This document shows positions 7,960 through 15,583 of a stretch of DNA of 64,000 nt, one piece after another. The notes beneath the pieces are model-generated. The model was not told the origin of the DNA and ran no database searches. It saw only the letters and a list, made by a program, of their open reading frames with translations. How positions within the stretch are numbered: position 1 is the first letter of the stretch; each line of letters opens with the position of its first letter. Made by a program: the position numbers and the translations under genes. This DNA comes from a virus. Location of the stretch: positions 17,201-81,200 of the IMG/VR virus record IMGVR_UViG_3300008114_000020; one strand, written 5' to 3'.

Positions 7960-8148
7960 TTTTTTTTAAAGTTTTTTCAAAAAAGTTTTTCCACATACAT
8001 CTTTGACTTTGTGTATGACAAACATACTAAAACTTTTAAGGATATTCACCAAGAATACTAGTATTTCTTGCCAAACAAAATCGTCCAGCCGTCGTCCAGT
8101 TTTCCCCCTGGCGTATGTTAAAACGAAGATTTTCAGTATTTTAGAAAC

Positions 8149-8176
8149 AAAAAAAGGGATTCCGAAGAACCCCTTT
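8149..8176 (-). terminator. Rho-independent terminator
   Basis: AAAGGG...CCCTTT stem with a CGAA loop and an A run on the plus strand, ending the 8262-8513 transcript about 85 bases after its stop. The 3' region between is unassigned. Confidence 0.6.
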
Positions 8177-8261
8177 AGTGTGTCAAACCAAACACAAATT
8201 ACAACTATGAAATGTAATCCAATAAAAAGTTACACATCATATTTTACATTGTCAAGTGTTT

Positions 8262-8513
8262 TTAGATTACAGGTAATACATCAAGTTCTTTACCTTTTTC
8301 TTGGTAGAACAAACTTCCACCATCATTTCCCTCATCATCCATAGAAGGAATACATAGTGTTCCGTTGTCCAACTCAATACAAATTGGTCTCTTGTACCAA
8401 CCCATAAGTTCCATTTCCTCATCGGTAAGATAACGAACTGATTTGATAACTCGTCCCTTTAGGACTTTCTCACTTTGATTTACCCAATGGGTAGTTATTT
8501 CTTGATTTGTCAT
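8262..8513 (-). CDS. Hypothetical protein (83 aa)
   Basis: A small protein starting MTNQEITTHWVNQSEKVLKG, with a tryptophan-containing middle (ELMGWYKRPICIELDNGT) and an acidic end. It is likely a beta-rich single domain. It has its own promoter. Not recognised. Confidence 0.65.
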   Translation of the reverse strand: MTNQEITTHWVNQSEKVLKGRVIKSVRYLTDEEMELMGWYKRPICIELDNGTLCIPSMDDEGNDGGSLFYQEKGKELDVLPVI

Positions 8514-8526
8514 ACGAATGGTTTTT

Positions 8527-8560
8527 TACAAAGGTATAAAGATTATTTCTTTTTACAAGT
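8527..8560 (-). promoter_or_regulatory. Promoter with weak -33 box
   Basis: TTATACCTTTGTA-type -7 (8527-8538); the position of the -33 box, 17 bases upstream, reads ACTTG instead of TTTGG. Confidence 0.6.
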
Positions 8561-8586
8561 TATTTTTGCCAATCAATATTCACTGT

Positions 8587-8907
8587 TCACCATGTCTTCG
8601 GGTATCTTTCCAAAATATCTTGGGGATAGAGAACACCATTACCATTAAGTAATACATCCTCCCACCAACGAATACCAATTTGTAAACGGGGTACTGCGAA
8701 TTTTGGAATGTCATCTTGATGGACTCTAAAGAACACATCGTTTCTTCCACCCGTTTCAGGTTCGCCTGGTGTAGGTAGTGTTTCTACTTCCTCACAATAT
8801 TTTGCACGAACACCGAATTCTTGTTTTAACCACTTTTCGAATTCCTTAATGTTGGACTTACCGATAAGAGTTGCGGGCCAAACACAAACTTGACTGAAAT
8901 TTTTCAT
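8587..8907 (-). CDS. Hypothetical protein (106 aa)
   Basis: It starts MKNFSQVCVWPATLIGK and contains EFGVRAKYCEEVETLPTPGEPETGGRNDVFF and IGIRWWEDVLLNGN blocks. It follows 8909-9112 by one base, so it is the third gene of a unit read from 9354. Not recognised with confidence. Confidence 0.65.
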   Translation of the reverse strand: MKNFSQVCVWPATLIGKSNIKEFEKWLKQEFGVRAKYCEEVETLPTPGEPETGGRNDVFFRVHQDDIPKFAVPRLQIGIRWWEDVLLNGNGVLYPQDILERYPKTW

Positions 8908-8908
8908 G

Positions 8909-9112
8909 TTACAAATAATTTAATTGACAATAATCCTCAAGGTCAACTAATGGTATGCGACCATATTTTACGGAAGAATAATACCCTTGAGTTTCGTACC
9001 CTTTCTTCCATTGTTCGAACGCCTTACACGCCGCTCTGTGCGACTTGTAGTAAGGTACATCCCTTTCGAGTGTGAACCCATCAGGGGATAAAATTTGAAT
9101 TTTCTGTGCCAT
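8909..9112 (-). CDS. Hypothetical protein (67 aa)
   Basis: A small protein (MAQKIQILSPDGFTLERD) with a helical AACKAFEQWKKGYETQGYYS segment. It lies 4 bases after the 9117-9335 gene and 1 base before the next, so the three are translated from one message. Function unknown. Confidence 0.65.
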   Translation of the reverse strand: MAQKIQILSPDGFTLERDVPYYKSHRAACKAFEQWKKGYETQGYYSSVKYGRIPLVDLEDYCQLNYL

Positions 9113-9116
9113 ATGA

Positions 9117-9335
9117 TTAACGATAAAGAGTTACATAGTCACCGAAATACTTTTCAATCACGCCAATCAAATTCTCATAATCCCCACTCATCATCTCCTC
9201 TTGAATTTTCTTGGAGTCCAAACCGAGTTGTTTCGCCCATTTTGAGGCGAGACCAATAAGAACGAACGCGTTCCCATCAGGTCCTGTGAGGTCAATCTCA
9301 ATACCTCCTTGTTTTTCATCAATAGATTTTATCAT
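9117..9335 (-). CDS. Hypothetical protein (72 aa)
   Basis: It carries a GNAFVLIGLASKWAKQLGLD block and an acidic C-terminus. Similar short proteins occur as phage hypotheticals. First gene of a three-gene unit whose promoter is at 9354-9387. Confidence 0.65.
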   Translation of the reverse strand: MIKSIDEKQGGIEIDLTGPDGNAFVLIGLASKWAKQLGLDSKKIQEEMMSGDYENLIGVIEKYFGDYVTLYR

Positions 9336-9353
9336 TGTCTTGTCGTTTTATAA

Positions 9354-9387
9354 TACAAATATAAATCAGTAATTAATATAATCCAAA
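9354..9387 (-). promoter_or_regulatory. Bacteroidota-type promoter
   Basis: TTTGG (9383-9387), 17 bases, TTTATATTTGTA (9354-9365). Serves the three genes from 9335 down to 8587. Confidence 0.85.
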
Positions 9388-9420
9388 TATTTTTTTATTT
9401 TTCTTGCCAATCTAATTTCC

Positions 9421-9474
9421 GTCCTGAACCGTGACTCAGAGTCCTGAGAAATAAAAAAACCCCTTTCGGGGTTT
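9421..9474 (-). terminator. Conserved 3' hairpin block plus terminator
   Basis: A CCTGAACCGTGACTCAG block (also at about 17358 and 17720) precedes an ACCCC-TTTC-GGGGT terminator with an A run on the plus strand. Ends 9478-9885. Confidence 0.75.
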
Positions 9475-9477
9475 CTC

Positions 9478-9885
9478 TTACGAGGTGTACTTGTTATAGA
9501 ACACTTCCATTCGTTCCATTACCACATCTAAACTCCAACCACTTGTGTCTTGGTCGTTCCAATGAAAGTAACCCATTTGAAATTTCTCAACACAATTAGG
9601 TATTGATTTATCGTGTACGAACTCGGGGCAACCACCATCAACAAAATCATCTTGGTAGTTACCACGATACTCAATTACGATATCCTTACCATTGAACTTT
9701 TTGGTGTAAGTTACTTTTTGAGTATACTTTTTGGTTTGAACTTTACCCTTTCGTGTCCAACCATGTTCGGACATAAAAACATCCATTTGTTGGTTAACAC
9801 TTTCTTTTATCTTAGAAAGTTCATTCTCTTTTTCCTCTTTTTGTTTTTTCAAGAAGGAATAATAATCTTTAATTGTCGTGTACAT
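9478..9885 (-). CDS. Hypothetical protein (135 aa)
   Basis: The N-terminal 40 residues look like a coiled coil (FLKKQKEEKENELSKIKES); the C-terminal part is beta-rich with GYFHWNDQDTSGWSLD. No family recognised. It is a single-gene unit. Confidence 0.65.
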   Translation of the reverse strand: MYTTIKDYYSFLKKQKEEKENELSKIKESVNQQMDVFMSEHGWTRKGKVQTKKYTQKVTYTKKFNGKDIVIEYRGNYQDDFVDGGCPEFVHDKSIPNCVEKFQMGYFHWNDQDTSGWSLDVVMERMEVFYNKYTS

Positions 9886-9902
9886 ATGTTTATTAATTTA
9901 AC

Positions 9903-9936
9903 ACCACAAATATAAAAGTATATAGAATATAATCCA
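9903..9936 (-). promoter_or_regulatory. Bacteroidota-type promoter
   Basis: TTGG box (9932-9936), 17 bases, then TTATATTTGTGG-type -7 (9903-9914), driving 9478-9885. Confidence 0.75.
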
Positions 9937-9956
9937 ATAATTTTTTTATTTTTTTT

Positions 9957-10060
9957 GCCAAACAATTTGGTGGATTCCAGGTCCCCGCAGCAGGAAACCA
10001 GTAAAACCAGAAGCAATGACTAGAAAAAACCAGTTGTGCAACAGCAGCAACCAGCCCTTG
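9957..10060. repeat. Gene-free CCAG-rich spacer
   Basis: It begins with a GCCAAAC motif (9957) and holds several CCAG/CAGCAACCAG phrases also found at 5330-5392. No gene is visible. It may be structured RNA or a remnant; the role is unknown. Confidence 0.5.
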
Positions 10061-10120
10061 ATTTTGGTTGGCGAACCCAAACCATTGATTTTATTGGGTT
10101 TACAGAATGCCAAACAAAAT
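10061..10120. repeat. Inverted-repeat element 2
   Basis: ATTTTGGTTGGC (10061-10072) and GCCAAACAAAAT (10109-10120), one mismatch, 36-base spacer. Inside it AACCCAA and TTGGGTT form a second stem, so the element folds as two stacked stems. Confidence 0.85.
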
Positions 10121-10158
10121 CACGAACAGCAGCGCAACCAGCAGCAACTTCGGAGCAA

Positions 10159-10190
10159 TAAAAAACCCCCACCTTTTGAGTGAGGGTTTT
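10159..10190 (-). terminator. Rho-independent terminator
   Basis: AACCCCCAC / GTGAGGGTT stem following GAGCAATAAAAA, the same lead-in as at 6440 and 12955. Ends the four-gene unit. Confidence 0.75.
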
Positions 10191-10210
10191 AACCAATAAA
10201 AATGAAACAA

Positions 10211-10900
10211 CTAACTCTCTGCGACCAATAGTTTTCGGTATTCTTTTTCGGTCAAGTGTCTAACCGAACCACTTTCACACTTCTTTTTCTTCTTAATAAG
10301 AACACAATCACCTTGCCGAACAATTTTCTCAATTCCACCTTCTTTAATGTCTGTTTGAATTGTCCACGCGATTGCTTGAATAGGGGTAATCTTTTCACCA
10401 AAGTTCTCACTACTACTCAACCATTTGTCTTTGTTGTTAGTACGATAAACACTTTGTGCGTCCACCCAAATAAAATACTCCCTATCAGTTGAGGTGTCCT
10501 TACACTTTACAAAGTGAACATTATCTGGTCTACGCCAACCAAATTCTGCACCTTCACCCCAAACATTTCCTTTTACTTCATAAAGTTCGTAGGTGTCCTC
10601 AAAGTTTTTCTTAATGAGTTCACCATTCTCACCAACCCAAAATGTTTCTTTTGAAATCGTTTCGGACTTAATAAGTGTGGGGTTCACTTCTTTGTAAATG
10701 TTTTCCAAACCCAAACAACCTACGGCGATACGCCTCTGTTCAATGTTTTGAATTTCGGTTGTAATTTCTTTGAAAGTAATAGGAACAATATCTTCCCAAA
10801 TATCTTCCAAACCATTAAAGGGTGTATTACGATATTTTGTTTTTAATAAACGACAACCAATGTTGTAGTCAAAACGAGTGTTTTCAATTATGATTTTCAT
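10211..10900 (-). CDS. Hypothetical protein (229 aa)
   Basis: It starts MKIIIENTRFDYNIGCRLLK. The middle has AEFGWRRPDNVHFVKCKDTSTDREYFIWVDAQ; the end is lysine-rich then acidic. No known domain seen. It is the fourth gene of the 12249-10211 unit, 20 bases after the gene before it. Confidence 0.65.
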   Translation of the reverse strand: MKIIIENTRFDYNIGCRLLKTKYRNTPFNGLEDIWEDIVPITFKEITTEIQNIEQRRIAVGCLGLENIYKEVNPTLIKSETISKETFWVGENGELIKKNFEDTYELYEVKGNVWGEGAEFGWRRPDNVHFVKCKDTSTDREYFIWVDAQSVYRTNNKDKWLSSSENFGEKITPIQAIAWTIQTDIKEGGIEKIVRQGDCVLIKKKKKCESGSVRHLTEKEYRKLLVAES

Positions 10901-10920
10901 TTCTTTTACTTTTTAATTGT

Positions 10921-11574
10921 TTACATATCACTTTCAGTCAATACCAAAAATTGTCTTGTTAGTGAAACGAATAATGTGTTATCTACAATTTTAGGTAATA
11001 CATCACTATCCACTTCTTCTGTGTTGAATTGAAACCAATCCTCTTGTTCGCCGTCTGCGTTTTCAAATTCGTGGTTCTCAACAACATCAGTAATCTTTTC
11101 CAATAATGTATCAGAAATCTGTTCTTCCTCATCATTGAGAATACAATCACCTTTGTAGTTAATTGAACTTCCGTCTTGACTGCCAACCAAATTAAGGACT
11201 TTGGTTCTAATAAACTCAACCTCTTTTTCTGTGAGTTCAACAACAACTTCTTCTGTAAAACTCTCTGACCATTCCGCCTGTGCAGATTTGTAATACGAGA
11301 AAGTGGGGTTTTCCTCATCATCTTCATCAAGTGTAATCTCAACACTTCCAAATTCACCAATGTAGTGTCCGTCAGAGTTCACATAAAATTCTACTCTACG
11401 GAAAACATCATCATCAAAGAAACTATCAAGTTCACCACTCTCAACATCTTTGTTTTCTGAATTGTAAAAATTAAAGTGATAATCATTCATACTATCACCA
11501 CCACAACTAAATTCCATAGTTGCGCTTGTAATACCTAACTCTTTCCAGAGTGCGATTGCTTCATTAGTTTGCAT
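10921..11574 (-). CDS. Strongly acidic hypothetical protein (217 aa)
   Basis: It starts MQTNEAIALWKELGITSATM and has runs such as LDEDDEENP and many Glu/Asp residues. Such high acidity can mark DNA mimics or regulators, but no such activity can be claimed. It overlaps the preceding gene by 11 bases. Confidence 0.65.
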   Translation of the reverse strand: MQTNEAIALWKELGITSATMEFSCGGDSMNDYHFNFYNSENKDVESGELDSFFDDDVFRRVEFYVNSDGHYIGEFGSVEITLDEDDEENPTFSYYKSAQAEWSESFTEEVVVELTEKEVEFIRTKVLNLVGSQDGSSINYKGDCILNDEEEQISDTLLEKITDVVENHEFENADGEQEDWFQFNTEEVDSDVLPKIVDNTLFVSLTRQFLVLTESDM

Positions 11575-11968
11575 ATTCGTGGATTTTTTGGTTTAATTGT
11601 TTAACTACTTCGTACGCTTCGGGGTTGTCTAAATCTTTTACCCCATTACACATCCAGGGTTGAACCTCTAAATGTTTAAGGTAATCTTGTGGGGTTGGAA
11701 CGAACTTCATTCTAAAATCTTCTGCGATATGTAACATCGCAATATCAACAACATCAACTGACTTACCATCACTATTAGTAATGTTGTAACCGAAGATTTT
11801 TGGAATGATAGTGTATGCGAACCAAGTGTTGTGGGTGAGTAACCGAGAACTATTATTGTTCATTGTCGCTTTCGGACTATCAATAAGTTCGTGGATAGGT
11901 AAATAATCTTCTACCTTACCACCCCAACGCTTGACGCTGCTCTTTGAGTGAATTAGTGGGTTCGCCAT
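11564..11968 (-). CDS. Hypothetical protein (134 aa)
   Basis: The start MANPLIHSKSSVKRWGG (ATG 11966-11968) lies 2 bases after the upstream stop, preferred over the in-frame TTG. It carries RLLTHNTWFAYTIIPKIFG and a MLHIAEDFR block. I recall it as a phage hypothetical encoded beside other small accessory genes; no function is known. Second gene of its unit. Confidence 0.65.
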   Translation of the reverse strand: MANPLIHSKSSVKRWGGKVEDYLPIHELIDSPKATMNNNSSRLLTHNTWFAYTIIPKIFGYNITNSDGKSVDVVDIAMLHIAEDFRMKFVPTPQDYLKHLEVQPWMCNGVKDLDNPEAYEVVKQLNQKIHEYAN

Positions 11969-11970
11969 AG

Positions 11971-12249
11971 TTAATCCCAAATTTGAGTGATAGTACCTTC
12001 AAACGGATTGTACTCAACTTGTTTTCCCATAACCCAATCACCTTGCTCAACTTTGAGTGGTTTGTGTTCGTTTGAGAAACTTCCATCGGGTTGTTCGTGT
12101 CTTAATACACTATCCTTTCTAACTTCAACTTCTGCGAAATCTGTTTGTGTTTCATCAACAATGAAATCACCATACAGAGTGTGCTGGTTAACACCCTCAC
12201 CCTTTAAGAGTGTGTGTTTTTTCTTCGGAGTTACTTTCTTGTTTTTCAT
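11971..12249 (-). CDS. Hypothetical protein (92 aa)
   Basis: A basic N-terminus (MKNKKVTPKKKHTLLKGEG) leads into an acidic, beta-rich body. It is the first gene of a four-gene unit. No family recognised. Confidence 0.65.
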   Translation of the reverse strand: MKNKKVTPKKKHTLLKGEGVNQHTLYGDFIVDETQTDFAEVEVRKDSVLRHEQPDGSFSNEHKPLKVEQGDWVMGKQVEYNPFEGTITQIWD

Positions 12250-12267
12250 TTTTAGATTGTTTTATGG

Positions 12268-12301
12268 TACAAATATAAATCTATTTTTTGTATAAGTGAA
12301 T
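12268..12301 (-). promoter_or_regulatory. Promoter with weak -33 box
   Basis: TTTATATTTGTA -7 (12268-12279); the upstream box position is degenerate. Serves 12249 to 10211. Confidence 0.6.
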
Positions 12302-12327
12302 TTTTTTTTTATTTTTTTCGCCAAACA

Positions 12328-12350
12328 AAAATCACCCGTGAAGGTGATTT
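12328..12350 (-). terminator. Rho-independent terminator
   Basis: ATCACC / GGTGAT stem with a T run on the minus strand that reaches the GTTTGGC motif (12320). Ends 12353-12574. Confidence 0.7.
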
Positions 12351-12352
12351 CG

Positions 12353-12574
12353 TCATTCGTTTCGTACAATATCTAATAGGTCATTCACAATTTCTTTTTT
12401 GGTTAATGAAAGAAGTTGATTACCTCTGAACGACAACAACTTAAAGGTATTCATTCCTTTAATACCTTTTTCACCCTCTACATAGTAATCCATTTTCCAC
12501 TTACCCAAATACTTAACATTCCCTATGTGTTTTACATAGTAGACATTACCGATAGTTAGTTTTTCTAAAACCAT
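12353..12574 (-). CDS. Hypothetical protein (73 aa)
   Basis: The start MVLEKLTIGNVYYVKH (ATG 12572-12574) is chosen because the longer frame enters the promoter. A small beta-rich protein with GNVKYLGKWKMDYYVEG, resembling an SH3-like barrel in outline only. Single-gene unit. Confidence 0.65.
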   Translation of the reverse strand: MVLEKLTIGNVYYVKHIGNVKYLGKWKMDYYVEGEKGIKGMNTFKLLSFRGNQLLSLTKKEIVNDLLDIVRNE

Positions 12575-12590
12575 ATAAATTAATTTAGAA

Positions 12591-12624
12591 CACAAATATA
12601 AATCTATATTTTGTATAATCCAAA
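12591..12624 (-). promoter_or_regulatory. Bacteroidota-type promoter
   Basis: TTTGG (12620-12624), 17 bases, TTTATATTTGTG (12591-12602), driving 12353-12574. Confidence 0.8.
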
Positions 12625-12696
12625 TTTATTTTTATATTTCTTGCCAAACAAAAGTTATCCTGTGCTGCATCATCACCATCTTGGATACTTATTATT

Positions 12697-12828
12697 ATGA
12701 TAGAAGGGATACTTTATACATTAGGAGTTGAGTTCGTATTAGTCATTATATTGTTTTGTTATGAGTTAAGAAGACAACTAAAAGAAGATTATCAAGAGAA
12801 ACCATTTAGATTCTGGGAAGATACATGA
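12697..12828 (+). CDS. Small membrane protein, opposite strand (43 aa)
   Basis: An ATG at 12697 opens a 43-codon frame: an N-terminal hydrophobic helix (ILYTLGVEFVLVIILFCYEL) and a charged tail ending in WEDT. Codon use and composition look like a real single-pass membrane peptide. It is the only plus-strand gene candidate in the first 22 kb and lies in a 430-base gap. No good promoter is seen before it, so its expression is uncertain. Confidence 0.45.
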   Translation: MIEGILYTLGVEFVLVIILFCYELRRQLKEDYQEKPFRFWEDT

Positions 12829-12855
12829 ACATCTCCTGGTTGCGCGCAGCCCTCG

Positions 12856-12917
12856 ATTTTGGTTGGCTCGAACCCAAAGTATTGATTTTATTGGGTTTAG
12901 AGTTTGCCAAACAATTT
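12856..12917. repeat. Inverted-repeat element 3
   Basis: ATTTTGGTTGGC (12856-12867) and GCCAAACAATTT (12906-12917). An inner AACCCAAA/TTGGGTTT stem is shared with element 2. The spacer is nearly identical to that of element 2 although the genes on either side are unrelated. Confidence 0.85.
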
Positions 12918-12956
12918 TCACTGTTTGCGCGTAGCTCACCATCAACTTTGGAGCAA

Positions 12957-12984
12957 TAAAAAACCCCACATTTCTGTGGGGTTC
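12957..12984 (-). terminator. Rho-independent terminator
   Basis: ACCCCACA-TTTC-TGTGGGGT, almost identical to the one at 2937. Ends the DUF932 gene. Confidence 0.85.
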
Positions 12985-13009
12985 TTATTAATTGAGTACC
13001 TAACCAATC

Positions 13010-13864
13010 TTAAACCAACTCAACCAATTCTTTGAAAATTTGACGTTCCCTTTGTCCATAGGTTCCAAACATCTTGTTTTCAGAGTTATCACCTTTACTT
13101 AAGGAATGTGTGGTGTACTTAGTAACCCCACTGAACAATCCCCAAAGGTTATCACCTTTCTCTTTTACTTCACCATTAAGGTCTACGTAGAAACGAGAAA
13201 GACGATTACGAGTCACGGTCGACACATCTTTGTCACTATTCAAATCAACATCTTTCATGATATTGAACAATGTACGTGTAACCCAATCCTCTTGTTTCTT
13301 GGTCATCTTCGTTTCAGAAAGTTTCTTAATGTCTTCGAACATTTCTTTTTCTTCCACGAGTACCCCCTCCAAACCACGACAGATATCATCGATTCTCATC
13401 TCCATGTTTTTGGTGTGACGAATTTTCGCATTCAAGTTACGGAACGCTGCGAAGAATGAATTCTGACAACTGATTGTAATATTACTTGGACCGAATGCCA
13501 AACTAGTTGACCCATCGAAGGAATTCACACCAGTGATGAAACCCTCAACTCTGTCATTGCCCAATTTCAAATCATTTGATTTCAATTGAAGGTATACTTT
13601 CTCACCCCCACCAAAGTAACCACCTTTGTGAATTGGTAAACCAACCTGTTGAGATACCTTGTCTAGTAAATCAACCATCTGATGATTTTGATAAGGAAAG
13701 TAACCATCACCATGTACAGACAAAACAGTGTTTGTGTCCTCACGGATGATTGCTTTACTCTTAGGAACAATGATACCACTTTCTGTAGTGATACTTTCTT
13801 CTCTTACGGTCCAATTTAGGCCGACTTTGTTGAGAACTTGCTGTGTGCGATTTTCTTGTGACAT
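13010..13864 (-). CDS. DUF932 family phage/plasmid protein (284 aa)
   Basis: The start is MSQENRTQQVLNKVGLNW (ATG 13862-13864). Family blocks are present: HGDGYFPYQNHQMVDLLD, an FGGGEKVYLQLK segment, GSTSLAFGPSNITISCQNSF and the C-terminal LWGLFSGVTKYTTH. DUF932 proteins are common on phages and plasmids and are of normal length here; their biochemical role is unresolved. Single-gene unit with its own promoter. Confidence 0.85.
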   Translation of the reverse strand: MSQENRTQQVLNKVGLNWTVREESITTESGIIVPKSKAIIREDTNTVLSVHGDGYFPYQNHQMVDLLDKVSQQVGLPIHKGGYFGGGEKVYLQLKSNDLKLGNDRVEGFITGVNSFDGSTSLAFGPSNITISCQNSFFAAFRNLNAKIRHTKNMEMRIDDICRGLEGVLVEEKEMFEDIKKLSETKMTKKQEDWVTRTLFNIMKDVDLNSDKDVSTVTRNRLSRFYVDLNGEVKEKGDNLWGLFSGVTKYTTHSLSKGDNSENKMFGTYGQRERQIFKELVELV

Positions 13865-13884
13865 ATGGATGTTTTTTAATTTGA

Positions 13885-13918
13885 TACAAATGTAATACAC
13901 TTTTCATTATAATCCAAA
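13885..13918 (-). promoter_or_regulatory. Bacteroidota-type promoter
   Basis: TTTGG (13914-13918), 17 bases, ATTACATTTGTA (13885-13896), driving the DUF932 gene. Confidence 0.8.
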
Positions 13919-13968
13919 TAAATCTTTATTTTTTTTTTCTGACCCCAGAATTCACCGTACCATCTCAG

Positions 13969-14007
13969 AAATTGGTTGGCATCTGTCATACACCCGCCAA
14001 ACTAAAT
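13969..14007. repeat. Inverted-repeat element 4
   Basis: AAATTGGTTGGC (13969-13980) and GCCAAACTAAAT (13996-14007) with only a 15-base spacer. The same single mismatch position is kept. Confidence 0.75.
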
Positions 14008-14046
14008 TGAACACGGGATTTGCCGGCGACGAATTTTTTTAGCAAA

Positions 14047-14075
14047 CAAAAAACCCCCACATTTCTGTGAGGGTT
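14047..14075 (-). terminator. Rho-independent terminator
   Basis: ACCCCCACA-TTTC-TGTGAGGGT with the minus-specific G-U pair. Ends the 14628-14127 unit. Confidence 0.8.
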
Positions 14076-14126
14076 CCTTAACCAAATAAAACTAATCTAT
14101 GAACGACAAATCAAGTGTATTACACT

Positions 14127-14267
14127 TTAACCAAATATAGGAATTAAAACAAACATTGTCAATAGGAAAAACATAAGTATTACAATGCCACCCAAAATTC
14201 CATCCCAAAATTCCTTTCGGTCTTCTTGGTAAACTTCTTTGAAAGTTGAAAACATTTCCTTTAACAT
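14127..14267 (-). CDS. Small membrane protein (46 aa)
   Basis: The best start is the ATG at 14265-14267 (MLKEMFSTFKEVYQEDRKEF), just after the stop of 14269-14628. A longer frame overlapping that gene exists but is unlikely. The C-terminal half is one hydrophobic helix (GGIVILMFFLLTMFVLIPIF), with the acidic/basic N-terminus probably cytoplasmic. Second gene of its unit. Confidence 0.6.
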   Translation of the reverse strand: MLKEMFSTFKEVYQEDRKEFWDGILGGIVILMFFLLTMFVLIPIFG

Positions 14268-14268
14268 A

Positions 14269-14628
14269 TCAATAATTGTTTTGATTATCGTAGTTGTCTC
14301 GGTAAACTCTTTTACGAGGTTGGTTGGTTCGTTGACCATTCCAATGGCGGTCTCCATTACCACCATTTTCGTAGTATGAGTTATTAATCATTTCATCAAC
14401 CGATGGAACTTCAAAGTCCATATCACAACTTCCATTCATCATCTTCCACTGAATTTCATAAATGGTTTTAATGTCTTCTTCAACATTGACATATGTACCA
14501 TCTATGTATTCAATCTTCGTTGCTATCTTGTCGTTTCTTTTATCCAAGATACTAAAAATGTTTTTGACATTTTGTAGATTGACAAGTGTTGGGGTTCCTT
14601 TACCTTGATAAGTGAGTTTAATTAACAT
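14269..14628 (-). CDS. Hypothetical protein (119 aa)
   Basis: The N-terminal 70 residues (MLIKLTYQGKGTPTLVNLQN...) look like a small beta-barrel domain that binds a YIDGTYVNVEED-type strand, similar in outline to the YkuJ/Flp-like or FlhB-tail SH3 class but not assignable. The C-terminus is low complexity, rich in Asn, Gly and Tyr. First gene of its unit. Confidence 0.6.
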   Translation of the reverse strand: MLIKLTYQGKGTPTLVNLQNVKNIFSILDKRNDKIATKIEYIDGTYVNVEEDIKTIYEIQWKMMNGSCDMDFEVPSVDEMINNSYYENGGNGDRHWNGQRTNQPRKRVYRDNYDNQNNY

Positions 14629-14649
14629 TTTTTGTTTTTTTAATTATTG

Positions 14650-14684
14650 GACAAATATACAAATGAATTTTTGGAATATACAAA
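14650..14684 (-). promoter_or_regulatory. Probable promoter
   Basis: TATATTTGTC or the overlapping TATATTTGT-like -7 near 14650-14661, with TTTG at 14681-14684. Spacing is about 18-19, less regular than its neighbours. Confidence 0.45.
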
Positions 14685-14721
14685 CGATTGTGCCAATCAA
14701 AATCGGCGGTTCACCATCTCC

Positions 14722-14967
14722 TCAGATATTTCCCGAAAAGACAAGAAAATTGTTGGGTGGTAAATAAGTGTCGGGAGTGTCAATGATTTCATATTCATCT
14801 TCACCCTCAACTACACCAAGAGTCCTACCACTATCCCAACGGACATTGATAACACCATGACCAACATGATAAATTGTTCCCATTGAACCTTCCTCAACGG
14901 GGTTAGGGTCGTTCTCCATTGAAACGAGACGAATTCTTTTTCCGATTAATTTTTCGTTTATTTTCAT
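14722..14967 (-). CDS. DUF4314 protein (81 aa)
   Basis: It matches DUF4314 closely: IGKRIRLVSMENDPNPVEEGSMGTI, then INVRWDSGRTLGVVEGEDEYEII. The fold is probably a small beta-barrel. The family is found in phages and mobile elements, without an assigned activity. It follows a GCCAATC motif at 14692 and has its own promoter. Confidence 0.8.
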   Translation of the reverse strand: MKINEKLIGKRIRLVSMENDPNPVEEGSMGTIYHVGHGVINVRWDSGRTLGVVEGEDEYEIIDTPDTYLPPNNFLVFSGNI

Positions 14968-14986
14968 ATCTGTATTAGTTTATTAA

Positions 14987-15019
14987 TACAAATATACAAC
15001 TTATTTTATGATATCCAAA
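14987..15019 (-). promoter_or_regulatory. Bacteroidota-type promoter
   Basis: TTTGG (15015-15019), 16 bases, TGTATATTTGTA (14987-14998), driving the DUF4314 gene. Confidence 0.8.
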
Positions 15020-15042
15020 TTTTTTTTAGGATATTTTGCCAA

Positions 15043-15348
15043 TCAAATTGATGTCAATCTGAATATTCGTTTGAACTCTTTTTCAATTCTTCTGAATCTT
15101 ATTTCGTCTTTTTCTCTAACATAACGCGATATTGTTTTGTTAAATTGAAAGTTAGAACGAGTAAGAAGATAGATAAATTTTCTCCTCTCCACTTTGTGAC
15201 CTTCAAAGTTGTATGCCCATTCAACATCAACCGAAATATAATTTTCAGTTTCAATGATGTCACACACTTTACCTTCTTTTTCCGATTTTTTTAGGTAGTT
15301 CATTACTTCCTCATCGGTATTCAATGATATGTCGTTATAGTTTTTCAT
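15043..15348 (-). CDS. Hypothetical protein (101 aa)
   Basis: The start is MKNYNDISLNTDEEVMNYL (ATG 15346-15348), two bases downstream of the -7 element, so probably leaderless. It is basic at the end (EKDEIRFRRIEKEFKRIFR). No family recognised. Confidence 0.65.
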   Translation of the reverse strand: MKNYNDISLNTDEEVMNYLKKSEKEGKVCDIIETENYISVDVEWAYNFEGHKVERRKFIYLLTRSNFQFNKTISRYVREKDEIRFRRIEKEFKRIFRLTSI

Positions 15349-15350
15349 AA

Positions 15351-15383
15351 TACAAATATACAATTCATTTTATGATATCCAAA
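15351..15383 (-). promoter_or_regulatory. Bacteroidota-type promoter
   Basis: TTTGG (15379-15383), 16 bases, TGTATATTTGTA (15351-15362). The start codon of 15043-15348 follows at once. Confidence 0.8.
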
Positions 15384-15437
15384 TTTATTTTAAAATATCC
15401 AATAACACCATCTACTGTTTCACCCGGCGTCGTAAAA

Positions 15438-15497
15438 ATTTTGGTTGGCTGACCACATAAAACACTTAAATATAATAGGTTATCCGCCAAACAAAAT
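15438..15497. repeat. Inverted-repeat element 5
   Basis: ATTTTGGTTGGC (15438-15449) and GCCAAACAAAAT (15486-15497), 36-base spacer, one mismatch. Confidence 0.85.
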
Positions 15498-15531
15498 CCC
15501 CACCAGGCGTGGGCTGGGCGAATTCTGGTAT

Positions 15532-15562
15532 AAAAAAAAATCCCCGACTTTCGCCGAGGACT
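15532..15562 (-). terminator. Rho-independent terminator
   Basis: TCCCCGAC-TTTC-GCCGAGGA with a run of 9 A on the plus strand. Ends 15584-15991. An identical core is used at 18334. Confidence 0.8.
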
Positions 15563-15583
15563 TTTCACCTAACCAAACAAAAT

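Noticed and set aside
15365-15568. 67-codon minus-strand gene
   Set aside because: It runs across a promoter, an inverted-repeat element and a terminator, so it is not a gene.
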